Part shown: in pieces, positions 24,283 through 32,928 of the stretch | Layout: every line of letters starts with the position of its first letter | Position numbering within the stretch: the first letter of the stretch is position 1 | Origin: Methylocystis sp. MJC1 | GTDB lineage: Bacteria > Pseudomonadota > Alphaproteobacteria > Rhizobiales > Beijerinckiaceae | Assembly (NCBI RefSeq): GCF_026427715.1 | Contig: NZ_CP107560.1 | Span: forward strand, 1 to 64,000 | DNA length: 64,000 bases | Direction of reading: 5' to 3' | The notes under the pieces: model-generated | What the model was told of the DNA's origin: nothing | Databases searched by the model: none | Seen by the model: the letters and a program-made list of their open reading frames with translations, nothing else | Position numbers and translations under genes: made by a program

Positions 24283-24651
24283 ATGGAAAAACAAGAAGCC
24301 ATAGCCGCCCTTGTCGCGCTCGGTCACGAGACCCGTCTCGATATTTTCCGCCTCCTCATGCAGGCCGGACCCGAGGGGCTTCCTGCGGGACAAATCGGCG
24401 AGCGGCTGGGGCTTGCGCCCGCGACGCTGTCTTTTCACCTCACCCAGCTCAAACACGCGGACCTCATAACCTTCCGGCGCGAAAGCCGGTCGCTGATCTA
24501 CTCGGCGGCCTATCCGGTCATGAACGCGCTGCTCGCTTACATGACCGAGAATTGCTGCCAAGGCGCAGACGCCTCTTGCGAAGCCGCCACTCCTTCAAGT
24601 TGCCAGCCAAAGGAACGCCATGAAACGCCTGCACGTGCACGTGTCCGTTGA
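24283..24651 (+). CDS. arsR: ArsR-family arsenic-responsive repressor
   Basis: 122 residues. The winged HTH is clear (LGHETRLDIFRLLMQAGPEGLPAGQIGERLGLAPATLSFHLTQLKHADLI). It lacks the N-terminal CVC site of plasmid R773 ArsR but has Cys91, Cys92 and Cys99 near the C-terminus, the As(III)-site arrangement of the Acidithiobacillus-type ArsR. First gene of the ars operon and probably autoregulated. Its 3' end overlaps arsI by 32 bp. Confidence 0.93.
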   Translation: MEKQEAIAALVALGHETRLDIFRLLMQAGPEGLPAGQIGERLGLAPATLSFHLTQLKHADLITFRRESRSLIYSAAYPVMNALLAYMTENCCQGADASCEAATPSSCQPKERHETPARARVR

Positions 24652-25114
24652 TGACCTTGCGGGGTCTGTCCGCTTTTACAGCGCGCTTTTCGGGGCTGTA
24701 CCCACCGTCGCCAAACCCGACTATGCCAAATGGATGCTCGATGATCCGCGCGTGAATTTCGCGATTTCGGCGCGCGGCGGAAAGGCGGGCGTCGATCATC
24801 TCGGGATTCAGGTCGAGACGCCCGAGGAGCTGAAAGAAGTCTATGGCCGCCTGCAACAGGCTGAACGGCCTATGCTGGAAGAAGGCGCGACAACCTGCTG
24901 CTACGCCGAGTCCGAAAAGGCGTGGACCTCGGACCCGCAAGGGCTGCTGTGGGAGTCGTTTTTGACGACCGGCAAAAGCACAGTCTTTGGCGATGACACG
25001 AGGCTAGCGGGATTCCGCACCGGCGGGAAGGGGGAGTCCTCTCCCTGCTGCGGCTCAAAGCCTGCGCCAGTCGTTGAAGCCGCTTGTTGTTCTGGAACGG
25101 GAGCCAACAAATGA
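24620..25114 (+). CDS. arsI: ArsI-like C-As lyase / CadI-family metalloenzyme
   Basis: 164 residues of vicinal-oxygen-chelate fold. Predicted metal ligands are His5 or His7 (RLHVHVSV), His60 (VDHLGIQV) and Glu112 (LWESF). The vicinal pair Cys93-Cys94 in TTCCYAE fits the organoarsenical-binding site of ArsI dioxygenases, which demethylate trivalent methylarsenicals. The C-terminal tail is rich in Cys pairs (PCCGS, ACCSG). CadI-type metal binding is the alternative. Confidence 0.85.
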   Translation: MKRLHVHVSVDDLAGSVRFYSALFGAVPTVAKPDYAKWMLDDPRVNFAISARGGKAGVDHLGIQVETPEELKEVYGRLQQAERPMLEEGATTCCYAESEKAWTSDPQGLLWESFLTTGKSTVFGDDTRLAGFRTGGKGESSPCCGSKPAPVVEAACCSGTGANK

Positions 25115-25638
25115 CCGAGCGCGTTTACAATGTCCTCTTTCTCTGCACCGGCAACACGGCGCGTTCGGTTCTCGCCGAAGGCATTCTGCGCAAGGACGGC
25201 GCGGGCCGCTTCAAGGCCTTTTCGGCGGGGAGCCATCCCAAGGGCGTGGTGAACCCTTACGCGCTGAAGACGCTTGAGGCCTATGATTATCCAACCGACG
25301 GCTTCCGCTCGAAGAGCTGGGAAGAGTTTGCCGGACCCGACGCGCCGAAGATGGATTTCGTTTTCACGGTCTGCGACAGCGCGGCGGGCGAAGCCTGCCC
25401 GGTCTGGCCGGGCCAACCGATGACCGCGCATTGGGGCATCGAAGACCCTGCCGCTGTCGAGGGCTCGGATTTGGAGAAGCAGAAGGCCTTCAATCTCGCC
25501 TTCCGCTACATGAAGACGCGCATTTCCCTCCTGCTGGCGACGCCCATTCCCCGCCTCGATAAGCTGGCGCTGACCAACCGCCTGCGCGAAATCGGCGAGG
25601 CGGAAGGCGCGACCCACGGCCACAAAACGGAGGCGTAA
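25111..25638 (+). CDS. arsC: arsenate reductase, thioredoxin-coupled LMW-PTPase type
   Basis: 175 residues with the P-loop LCTGNTARSVLAEG (Cys12) and FTVCDSAAGEACPVWPG containing the further redox cysteines. It reduces arsenate to arsenite in the cytoplasm. ATG overlaps the arsI stop (ATGA). It is unrelated in fold to the second ArsC immediately downstream. Confidence 0.93.
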   Translation: MTERVYNVLFLCTGNTARSVLAEGILRKDGAGRFKAFSAGSHPKGVVNPYALKTLEAYDYPTDGFRSKSWEEFAGPDAPKMDFVFTVCDSAAGEACPVWPGQPMTAHWGIEDPAAVEGSDLEKQKAFNLAFRYMKTRISLLLATPIPRLDKLALTNRLREIGEAEGATHGHKTEA

Positions 25639-25640
25639 GG

Positions 25641-26063
25641 GTGTCCGTCACGATTTACCACAACCCCGCCTGCGGCACCTCGCGCAACACGCTGGCGATG
25701 ATCCGCCAAAGCGGCGAAGAGCCGGTCGTCATCGAATATCTGAAAGACCCGCCGACGCGCGCGCGGCTCGTCGAGCTGATCAAGGCCATGGGCATTTCTG
25801 CGCGCGAGCTGCTGCGGCAGAAGGGAACTCCTTATGACACGCTCGGCCTTGCCGATCCCAAATGGACGGAAGATGAGCTGATCGGCTTCATGCTCGAACA
25901 CCCGATCCTCATCAACCGGCCTATCGTTGTAACGTCGAAGGGCGCGCGGCTGTGCCGCCCTTCCGAGGCCGTGCTCGATATTCTGCCCAATCCGGTGATT
26001 GGCGATTTCACCAAGGAAGATGGCGAAGTCGTCACCGGCAAAGGCGCTCAACCCCAATCCTGA
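25641..26063 (+). CDS. arsC: arsenate reductase, glutaredoxin-coupled type
   Basis: 140 residues, GTG start 2 bp after the previous stop. IYHNPACGTSRNTLAMIRQSGEEPVVIEYLKDPPTR with the catalytic Cys11, and LIGFMLEHPILINRPIVV with the active-site arginine, are standard for plasmid R773-type ArsC. It uses glutathione/glutaredoxin. With the adjacent thioredoxin-type enzyme the operon has two independent routes of arsenate reduction. Confidence 0.94.
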   Translation: MSVTIYHNPACGTSRNTLAMIRQSGEEPVVIEYLKDPPTRARLVELIKAMGISARELLRQKGTPYDTLGLADPKWTEDELIGFMLEHPILINRPIVVTSKGARLCRPSEAVLDILPNPVIGDFTKEDGEVVTGKGAQPQS

Positions 26064-26073
26064 AAGGACTGAC

Positions 26074-26433
26074 ATGACCACCATTCACGTTTTCGATCCC
26101 GCCCTTTGTTGCAGCAGCGGCGTCTGCGGCGTCGATGCGGATCAGGCGCTTATCGCCTTCGCGGCGGATGTCGATTGGGCGAAAAAGAGCGGCGCGCAAA
26201 TCGAGCGCTTCAACCTTGCGCAGCAACCCATGGCCTTTGCCGACAACGCCACGGTGAAAGGCTTTCTTGAGCGCTCCGGTCAGGAGGCGCTGCCGTTGAT
26301 CCTCGTCAATGGCGACATTGCGCTTGCCGGACGTTATCCCAACCGCACCGAGCTGGCGCGCTGGGCGGGCGTCAAGGAAGCCGCCGAAGCGCATCAAGGC
26401 TCATGCTGCGGCGGCAAGACCTCCTGCTGCTGA
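26074..26433 (+). CDS. arsD: arsenic metallochaperone ArsD
   Basis: 119 residues. Cys12-Cys13 and Cys18 in ALCCSSGVCG form the As(III)-binding site used to hand arsenite to ArsA. The remainder (LPLILVNGDIALAGRYPNRTELARW) is the thioredoxin-like ArsD fold. A C-terminal GSCCGGKTSCC adds further thiol pairs. It directly precedes arsA by 9 bp. Confidence 0.95.
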   Translation: MTTIHVFDPALCCSSGVCGVDADQALIAFAADVDWAKKSGAQIERFNLAQQPMAFADNATVKGFLERSGQEALPLILVNGDIALAGRYPNRTELARWAGVKEAAEAHQGSCCGGKTSCC

Positions 26434-26442
26434 GGTAACCCC

Positions 26443-28212
26443 ATGAGATTCCTCGAAGGCGCGCCGCGTTTCCTCTTCTTCACCGGCAAGGGCGGGGTCG
26501 GCAAGACCTCGCTGGCCTGCGCCACGGCGATCCAGCTCGCGCAAGCGGGCCGCCGGGTGCTGCTGGTCAGCACCGACCCGGCCTCGAATGTCGGCCAAGT
26601 TTTCGGGGGTTCGATCGGGAACAAGATCACCCCGATTAGCGATGTTCCCCGGCTGTTTGCCCTTGAAATCGACCCGGAAGCAGCGGCGCAAGCCTACCGC
26701 GACCGCATTGTCGGTCCGGTGCGCGGCAAACTGCCGGAGGCCGTGGTCAAAGGCATTGAGGAACAGCTTTCGGGAGCCTGCACGACGGAAATCGCCGCCT
26801 TCGACGAATTCACCGCGCTGCTCACCGATACGGAAATCACCTCGGCTTACGACCATATTGTCTTCGACACCGCGCCGACCGGCCACACCATCAGGCTGTT
26901 GCAGCTGCCCGTCGCTTGGTCGGGCTTCCTCGAAGCAGGGCAGGGTGACGCCTCATGCCTTGGGCCGCTGGCGGGCCTCGAAAAGCAGCGCGCCCAATAT
27001 AAGGCCGCCGTGGAGGCGCTCGCGGATGGACAGCGCACCCGCCTGGTGCTCGTCGCCCGCGCCCAGAATTCGGCGCTGCGCGAAGCGGCGCGCACCCATG
27101 GCGAGCTGGCCGCAATCGGCCTCACCCAGCAATTTCTTATCGTCAACGGGCTGTTGCCCAAGGAAGAGGCGGCGCTCGATCCACTCGCCAAGGCCATCTA
27201 CGGACGCGAGCAAGCGGCCTTGGCCGCGATGCCTGATGCGCTCCGCAGGCTGCCGCGCGATGATGTGCCGCTGAAGCCGTTCAACCTCGTTGGCCTCGCC
27301 GCCCTGCGCCAGCTTCTAGTTGAAACCGCGCCCCAGCTGGGCGCGGCGGGCGGGGAGCCGGTCGCGCTGCGCGCGCCGAGCCTCGCCGATCTCGTGGATG
27401 ACATCGCCGCCGACGGCCATGGGCTGGTCATGCTGATGGGCAAGGGCGGCGTCGGCAAGACGACGCTGGCGGCGGCGGTTGCCGTCGAGCTGGCGCGGCG
27501 CGGGCTGCCGGTTCACCTCACCACCTCCGACCCTGCCGCGCATCTCACTGAGACACTGCACGGCTCCATGGCTCATCTGACGGTTAGCCGTATCGACCCC
27601 CACGCCGAGACCGAGCGTTACCGGCAAGAAGTGCTGCGCACGAAAGGCGCGAGCCTCGATGCTCAAGGGCGCGCTTTGCTCGAAGAGGATTTGCGCTCGC
27701 CCTGCACCGAAGAAATCGCGGTCTTTCAGGCCTTCTCGCGCATCATCCGCGAGGCGGGCGAAAAATTCGTGGTCATGGACACCGCGCCGACCGGCCACAC
27801 GCTGCTGCTGTTGGACGCGACGGGAGCCTATCACCGTGAGGTCGCGCGCATGCTGGACGCCAAAGGCGCGCATTACACGACCCCGATGATGCAGCTTCAG
27901 GACCCCAACCGGACCAAAGTGCTGATCGTCACCTTGGCCGAAACGACACCAGTCCTCGAAGCCGCCAGCCTGCAAGCCGATCTGCGGCGCGCCGGGATCG
28001 AGCCATGGGCATGGGTCATCAATAACAGCGTCGCGGCGGCGCGCCCGCGGTCGCCCCTGCTACGCAAGCGCGCCCACAACGAGCTGGCGGAAGTGGAGAA
28101 AGTCAAAACATCCCATGCCCGCCGCTACGCCGCCGTGCCGCTGCGTGAGGAAGAACCCGTCGGCGTCGAACGCCTTCTCAAACTGGCCGCGCCCATCAGG
28201 GAACCGGCCTAA
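26443..28212 (+). CDS. arsA: arsenite-activated ATPase ArsA
   Basis: 589 residues, the full two-half architecture. P-loop 1 is FTGKGGVGKTSLA (about 13-25) and P-loop 2 is MGKGGVGKTTLAAA with Lys339. The signal-transduction motif DTAPTGHT is present in both halves. Cysteine-containing switch segments (GACTTEIAAFDEF and SPCTEEIAVFQAF) hold As(III) ligands. It forms the cytoplasmic ATPase of the efflux pump, here paired with Acr3 rather than ArsB. Confidence 0.96.
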   Translation: MRFLEGAPRFLFFTGKGGVGKTSLACATAIQLAQAGRRVLLVSTDPASNVGQVFGGSIGNKITPISDVPRLFALEIDPEAAAQAYRDRIVGPVRGKLPEAVVKGIEEQLSGACTTEIAAFDEFTALLTDTEITSAYDHIVFDTAPTGHTIRLLQLPVAWSGFLEAGQGDASCLGPLAGLEKQRAQYKAAVEALADGQRTRLVLVARAQNSALREAARTHGELAAIGLTQQFLIVNGLLPKEEAALDPLAKAIYGREQAALAAMPDALRRLPRDDVPLKPFNLVGLAALRQLLVETAPQLGAAGGEPVALRAPSLADLVDDIAADGHGLVMLMGKGGVGKTTLAAAVAVELARRGLPVHLTTSDPAAHLTETLHGSMAHLTVSRIDPHAETERYRQEVLRTKGASLDAQGRALLEEDLRSPCTEEIAVFQAFSRIIREAGEKFVVMDTAPTGHTLLLLDATGAYHREVARMLDAKGAHYTTPMMQLQDPNRTKVLIVTLAETTPVLEAASLQADLRRAGIEPWAWVINNSVAAARPRSPLLRKRAHNELAEVEKVKTSHARRYAAVPLREEEPVGVERLLKLAAPIREPA

Positions 28213-28239
28213 GCCTGCTTTAGAGGAAGAGTAACGGCC

Positions 28240-29322
28240 ATGAGTGAAGCCTCAACCCTCACGCGCCCGCCGCAGGCCCGCCAAGCGCCCGTCATGGGCG
28301 TCTTCGAGCGCTACCTGACGCTCTGGGTCGCGCTTTGCATTGTCGCCGGGGTGGTCCTCGGTCAGGCGATGCCTGCCGTCTTCCGCGCCATAGGCGGCGC
28401 GACCGTCGCCGAGGTCAATCTGCCAGTCGCCGTGCTGATCTGGCTGATGATTATCCCCATGCTGCTGAAGATCGACCTTGCGGCTCTCGGGCAGGTCAAG
28501 GAGCATTGGCGCGGGATTGCCGTCACGGTCGGGATTAACTGGCTGGTAAAGCCCTTCTCCATGGCGCTGCTCGGCTGGATTTTTATCTCGCACCTGTTCA
28601 GGCCGTTCCTGCCTGCCGACCAAATCGACAGCTACATCGCCGGGTTGATCCTGCTGGCCGCCGCGCCCTGCACGGCCATGGTCTTCGTCTGGTCAAACCT
28701 CGTGGAGGGCGAGCCGCATTTCACGCTGTCGCAGGTCGCCCTCAATGACAGCATCATGGTGATCGCCTTCGCGCCGATTGTGGCCTTGCTGCTCGGCCTC
28801 TCTTCCATCACCGTGCCGTGGAACACGCTGCTGCTCTCAGTCCTGCTCTACATCGTCGTGCCGGTCATCGTCGCGCAACTCTGGCGACGGGCGTTGCTGG
28901 CGCGGGGCGGACAGGAGGCCTTGCAGATGACGCTGGCGCGGCTCGGCCCCCTGTCGCTCTCGGCCCTGCTGCTAACGCTCGTCATTCTCTTCGGCCTGCA
29001 AGGCGAACAGATCATCCGCCAGCCGCTCGTCATCGGCCTGCTGGCCGTGCCGATCCTGATTCAGGTCTATTTCAATTCGAGCCTCGCCTACCTTCTCAAC
29101 CGCGCCCTCGGCGTCGAGTGGTGCATCGCCGGTCCGTCGGCATTGATCGGCGCAAGCAACTTCTTCGAGCTGGCAGTCGCGACGGCAATTGCGCTGTTTG
29201 GCTTCCAATCGGGGGCGGCGCTGGCGACGGTCGTCGGCGTCCTCGTCGAGGTGCCGGTCATGCTCTCGGTCGTCCATATCGTCCGCCGCTCGCGCGGATG
29301 GTATGAACACAGAGCGGCCTAG
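28240..29322 (+). CDS. acr3: ACR3-family arsenite efflux transporter
   Basis: 360 residues with about ten transmembrane segments. Family signatures are LIWLMIIPMLLKIDLAAL, INWLVKPFSMALLGW, LLAAAPCTAMVFVWSNL with the essential cysteine, ALNDSIMVIAFAPIVALLLG and SALIGASNFFELAVATAIALFG. It exports arsenite across the inner membrane using proton-motive force. ArsA may energise it here (inference from neighbourhood). Confidence 0.95.
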   Translation: MSEASTLTRPPQARQAPVMGVFERYLTLWVALCIVAGVVLGQAMPAVFRAIGGATVAEVNLPVAVLIWLMIIPMLLKIDLAALGQVKEHWRGIAVTVGINWLVKPFSMALLGWIFISHLFRPFLPADQIDSYIAGLILLAAAPCTAMVFVWSNLVEGEPHFTLSQVALNDSIMVIAFAPIVALLLGLSSITVPWNTLLLSVLLYIVVPVIVAQLWRRALLARGGQEALQMTLARLGPLSLSALLLTLVILFGLQGEQIIRQPLVIGLLAVPILIQVYFNSSLAYLLNRALGVEWCIAGPSALIGASNFFELAVATAIALFGFQSGAALATVVGVLVEVPVMLSVVHIVRRSRGWYEHRAA

Positions 29323-29346
29323 CTCACAACTCGGACGGGGCATCGC

Positions 29347-29538
29347 ATGTCAAAAAATCCGCTTCGCCACCACACGCCTGACGACGACCCGGAAGCCGGC
29401 ACGCCCGGCACCGGGGAGGATGTTTGCCCCGACTGCCACGGGACCGGCAAACAGGTCGACAAGAAGACCGGCCTGCCGACAGAAGAGCCCTGCGAACGCT
29501 GTGACGGAACCGGGCGAATCGTCGAGGGAATTGGCTAG
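29347..29538 (+). CDS. small DnaJ-type zinc-finger protein
   Basis: 63 residues containing two CxxCxGxG repeats (CPDCHGTGKQ and CERCDGTGRI), a zinc-binding knuckle like the DnaJ cysteine-rich domain but standing alone. Acidic/Pro-rich N-terminus. Between acr3 and the methyltransferase in the ars operon; its role is unknown. The next gene begins 2 bp after its stop. Confidence 0.8.
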   Translation: MSKNPLRHHTPDDDPEAGTPGTGEDVCPDCHGTGKQVDKKTGLPTEEPCERCDGTGRIVEGIG

Positions 29539-29540
29539 CA

Positions 29541-30350
29541 ATGAGTGAACTGGAAGAGGCGAAAGCCAAAGCTGCCGCTGCTTACAACGCGGCGGCGGAT
29601 CATTTTGACCATCCCGTCAGCTCCTTCTGGCATCGCTTCGGTCAACAGACCGTCGAGCGCCTCGGTCTGCGTGAGGGTGAGACGGTTCTCGATGTTTGCT
29701 GCGGAAGCGGCGGATCGGCCTTGCCCGCCGCCGAAGCTGTCGGGCCGCAGGGAAAGGTTGTCGCGGTCGATCTCGCTGAGCGGCTCGTCGCCTTGGGGGC
29801 GGCGAAGGCGCGCGCCAAGGGCCTCGGCAATATCGAATTCGGGGCAGAGGACATGCTGGCGCTCGGCTATCCCGACGCCAGCTTCGATGTCGCGGTCTGC
29901 GTCTTCGGGATTTTCTTCGTCCCCGACATGGTGGCGGCCACCAAGGAACTGTGGCGCATGCTGCGCCCCGGCGGGCGGCTAGCCATCACCACATGGGGGC
30001 CGGACCTCTTCGAGCCCGCCAATAGCGCCTTTTGGGAAGCTATTCGCGCGGAACGCCCCGACCTCACAAAGGGCTTCAACCCGTGGGAGCGGATTTCAAC
30101 GCCTGCGGGGCTCCGCCAGATGCTCGGCGAGGCTGGAATCGAGAAGGCGGAAATTGTCGCGGAAGCCGGAAGCCACCCGCTCAATGCCCCCGAGGATTGG
30201 TGGCTCATCGCCATGGGCAGCGGCTATCGCGGCACTCTCGCCCAGCTGAATGCCGCGACGCTCGCGCGGGTCCGCGAGAAGAACCTCGCGGCTATTCTTG
30301 GATGCAAGGCCATTGCGACCAATGTCGTTTACGGGGTCGCGACGAAGTAG
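29541..30350 (+). CDS. class I SAM-dependent methyltransferase
   Basis: 269 residues. Motif I VLDVCCGSGGSALPAAEAVG, motif II VVAVDLAERLVALGAAKARAKGL, motif III DASFDVAVCVFGIFFVPD and motif post-III LRPGGRLAITTWG are all present. UbiE/COQ5-like layout. It does not show the spaced cysteines expected in As(III) methyltransferase ArsM, so arsenic methylation cannot be claimed. It is the last gene of the ars operon; its substrate is open. Confidence 0.85.
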   Translation: MSELEEAKAKAAAAYNAAADHFDHPVSSFWHRFGQQTVERLGLREGETVLDVCCGSGGSALPAAEAVGPQGKVVAVDLAERLVALGAAKARAKGLGNIEFGAEDMLALGYPDASFDVAVCVFGIFFVPDMVAATKELWRMLRPGGRLAITTWGPDLFEPANSAFWEAIRAERPDLTKGFNPWERISTPAGLRQMLGEAGIEKAEIVAEAGSHPLNAPEDWWLIAMGSGYRGTLAQLNAATLARVREKNLAAILGCKAIATNVVYGVATK

Positions 30351-30365
30351 GAGTCGCCTAACTAA

Positions 30366-31807
30366 CACTACTTTGGCAGATTTGGCTTAACCGGTTTGAG
30401 GAGCGGCTTGTCGCAATGCGGGCATCGCTTGGGCGGCGGCCGCGTGAAGAGGTCAAGGATGGCCTGCCGGATGGCGGGCATGCTCGGTTGTGGCGGCGGT
30501 CCCCCGACTCTTTTTTTTCCGTCCCGCTGCTTTGAGGCGGCGGGACTGGAGAAAGGCGTAAGCGATCATTGTCATCAAGGCGTGTCGATGTAAGCCCGTC
30601 CAGGATCGACCTTCGAAGTGATCGAGGCCGAGTTCCTCCTTGAGCTGCTGATGAGCTTGTTCGCAAATCCATCTGGCTTTGATCGTGGCGGCGAGCGTTT
30701 TGAGGCTCGCATCGGCTGGCAAGTTGGACACATAGTATTTTTGCTCGCCTGTCGATCGGCGTTCGCCGACGAGCCAGACTTCCTCGCCCGGCATACGTTG
30801 CATGCGATGATCGCGCATGCGGTGCTTGTGGCCATCGGCGACACGAATGCGGCGCGCCGCGAAGAGGCACGTCAACCGGCCTTTCGTGCCCCGCCGCCAA
30901 CTGACCCTTTGCCATTTCGCGTCGGATAACGCCGCTTCCGCGGAAACAGCGGACTGTTCCGGGATATGGTATTTGCGGGGCTTTCCTGCTTTTGCAACAG
31001 GGAATGCAAGAGTGACGTCCGCCGGATAGACATTCTGGCCTCGTGACGGGCCCACCGCCCACAGCAGACCCCGTGCGCTCAAGGCCTGACGGAAAGGCCC
31101 ACTCGAGCCGTAACCTGAATCGGCTAGGACGCCGCCAAAACGCGCGCCGGAGGCGATGACGCGGTCGATCTCCTCGATCGCGATCTCCGGCTTGCTCAGC
31201 GCGGCCCGCCTGTCCTCCGGCACGCGCGCTTGCGCCATGCGCCGGGGATCGCCTGTCCAGCTCTCAGGCAGGAATAGCCGCAACCCCACCATCACCGGAA
31301 CCTCGCGCGACGCCAGAGTAAGCGAGACCAGCGATTGGCAGTTGGCGGTCTTTCCAAGAGACGAGGCGTATTGCGGCGCAACGCCGACCGAGTGCGCGCC
31401 CTTTTTCGGCAAAGCCGTATCGTCTACGATCAACCAAGCGTCGGCGCCGCCGACCATCTTATCAGCTTCGACAAGCAGCGCCTTTTCGAGCGGCGCGGCG
31501 TCCCATACGCCGCTGGCGATGAAGTGATGAAGCTGGTCGTATCCAACGTCGCCATCGCGCGCCGCCATAGGCTGGACGCTCTTGCGATCCCCCACGCCGA
31601 TCAGCCCCGCGACATAGGCCGGGCACATCCGCGCCCGCGCCTTGTGTCGAAGCGCACCGATAAAAGGCGCCAGCCACCGCTCGAGATCAGACTTCCAGCT
31701 CTCGTCCATGGCCGGCCCTCCAAGATGCCGACCACCCATGAATCACGCAAAATGATCCGAGGGAATCCCAAAAAAGCGCGACCTCTCAAAAATCTGCCAA
31801 AGTAGTG
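30366..31807 (-). mobile_element. complete IS701-family insertion sequence
   Basis: The 1442-bp element is bounded by perfect 18-bp inverted repeats (CACTACTTTGGCAGATTT inward from each end, 30366-30383 and 31790-31807). It is flanked by a direct repeat CTAA (30362-30365 and 31808-31811), the 4-bp target duplication expected for the family. It holds a single transposase gene and has inserted between the end of the ars operon and its apparent terminator. The intact ends and duplication suggest recent insertion. Confidence 0.92.
30453..31709 (-). CDS. IS701-family transposase
   Basis: 418 residues from ATG 31709, chosen for the GGAGGG upstream; a longer frame starts at 31739. The DDE core includes AWLIVDDTALPKKGAHSVGV (first Asp pair), GGVLADSGYGSSGPFRQAL (second Asp) and CEQAHQQLKEELGLDHFEGRSW (Glu). 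The N-terminus has the ARMCPAYVAGLIG and YDQLHHFIASGVWD segments characteristic of the family. It appears intact. The basic C-terminal tail (RRLKAAGRKKKSRG) is typical. Confidence 0.94.
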   Translation of the reverse strand: MDESWKSDLERWLAPFIGALRHKARARMCPAYVAGLIGVGDRKSVQPMAARDGDVGYDQLHHFIASGVWDAAPLEKALLVEADKMVGGADAWLIVDDTALPKKGAHSVGVAPQYASSLGKTANCQSLVSLTLASREVPVMVGLRLFLPESWTGDPRRMAQARVPEDRRAALSKPEIAIEEIDRVIASGARFGGVLADSGYGSSGPFRQALSARGLLWAVGPSRGQNVYPADVTLAFPVAKAGKPRKYHIPEQSAVSAEAALSDAKWQRVSWRRGTKGRLTCLFAARRIRVADGHKHRMRDHRMQRMPGEEVWLVGERRSTGEQKYYVSNLPADASLKTLAATIKARWICEQAHQQLKEELGLDHFEGRSWTGLHRHALMTMIAYAFLQSRRLKAAGRKKKSRGTAATTEHARHPAGHP

Positions 31808-31819
31808 CTAACCCGCGAA

Positions 31820-31841
31820 GCCCGCCTCTGGCGGGCTTTTT
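31820..31841 (+). terminator. Rho-independent terminator
   Basis: GCCCGCC-TCT-GGCGGGC followed by TTTTT, 9 bp beyond the IS701 target duplication. It is probably the original end of the ars operon, now 1.47 kb from its last gene. Confidence 0.85.
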
Positions 31842-32223
31842 CGTATTCCCGGGCGCCTAGCCTTCGGAGGCGGCGCGGGCGGGCCCGCCAGAAGGCAGCG
31901 TAGCGGCCGCCGGCGCCGAGCAGCTGCGGATGGGGGCTTGTGGCAAACAAGTAGCGAGATCGCGGAAAAGCAGGGACCGGCCAATTTCCAGGGATTATCA
32001 ACTATTTGAAGTCCGAAACAGAGCGCCGCTAGAGGTTTGTGAAAAGGGCAGCGTTTGCCGCTTCGGCGCAATTGAAAAAAATAACGTAAGCAAAGTCAAC
32101 TCGCAACGGCTCCGGTCGCCACGGCGATGAGTGCGTTGCGCGTCGCCGTTCGTGAGCGGTCGGCCGGGAGCCGGCGTTAATTTATGCTTATTCGCGTGCT
32201 ATAAGTGACATAGCGCATGGCAA
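31842..32223. other. intergenic stretch without a supported gene
   Basis: About 380 bp between the terminator and the two-HTH regulator. No coding signal on either strand. The last 50 bp before 32224 are AT-richer and presumably hold the regulator's promoter. Confidence 0.4.
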
Positions 32224-32868
32224 ATGAGCGAGAATCTGCGATTGATGGAGAGCGGCACAATAGTTGAAGGCTTGGATATGGCGAAGAAGTCGCGAGGAGC
32301 GGGAAGTCCGCCAGCGAAAGAAGAGCGCAAGGATAGGGGCTACCGGCCGAAAGGACGCGATTACCAGAAAGAGCGGCAGGAACTGCTACAAAGCTCGGTC
32401 GTGAAAAATATCGCGGATCATATCATTCTGGCGACGGAAGCGTCGGGGATGAGGAAGGGCGATTTTTCGACGATGGTTCTGGGGATTTCGTACACGCAAT
32501 TTCGTGAGATCAAGAGGCGTGTGGGAAACCCAACGCTGCAAACGCTGGAAAAGATCGCGTCTGCGCTAAAAATCACTCTGCCGGAGTTGTTTGAGCCCCC
32601 GCCTGCGGTGAAGCGGCGGCAGGCGCCCGCAAATCGCTATGAAGACCATCTGGACGCGCTCGGAGAAGTGATCTTTGAGCACTGGGAGCGCTCTGGAATG
32701 ACGAAGCTGGATTTCGCACGGCAAATTAAGCTGTCGCAGCCTCAATTTTATAAGATTCAGAACGGAACTGCGCCGGTGCTTCTTTTGACGCTGGTGCGGG
32801 TGGCCGAACAGTTGGGGATCAGCGTTGCGGAACTGCTCGGGGAAGAGCGGCCGAAGCGCAAAGCGTGA
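32224..32868 (+). CDS. two-domain XRE-like HTH regulator
   Basis: 214 residues; ATG 32278 is a possible later start. Two helix-turn-helix domains are visible in tandem: residues about 62-120 (ILATEASGMRKGDFSTMVLGISYTQFREIKRRVGNPTLQTLEKIASALKI) and about 146-206 (IFEHWERSGMTKLDFARQIKLSQPQFYKIQNGTAPVLLLTLVRVAEQLGI). A basic linker separates an N-terminal Lys/Arg-rich arm. It likely controls plasmid backbone or transfer genes, but no operator was identified. Confidence 0.75.
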   Translation: MSENLRLMESGTIVEGLDMAKKSRGAGSPPAKEERKDRGYRPKGRDYQKERQELLQSSVVKNIADHIILATEASGMRKGDFSTMVLGISYTQFREIKRRVGNPTLQTLEKIASALKITLPELFEPPPAVKRRQAPANRYEDHLDALGEVIFEHWERSGMTKLDFARQIKLSQPQFYKIQNGTAPVLLLTLVRVAEQLGISVAELLGEERPKRKA

Positions 32869-32928
32869 TGGGGAGCGGGCAGGCACGGGTTGGGGCCTGC
32901 GCCGCTAGGCGAGCTGCCATAGGGCCGC

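Noticed and set aside
29541..30350. Arsenite methyltransferase ArsM
   Set aside because: The SAM motifs fit, but the spaced cysteines needed for As(III) binding are not visible.
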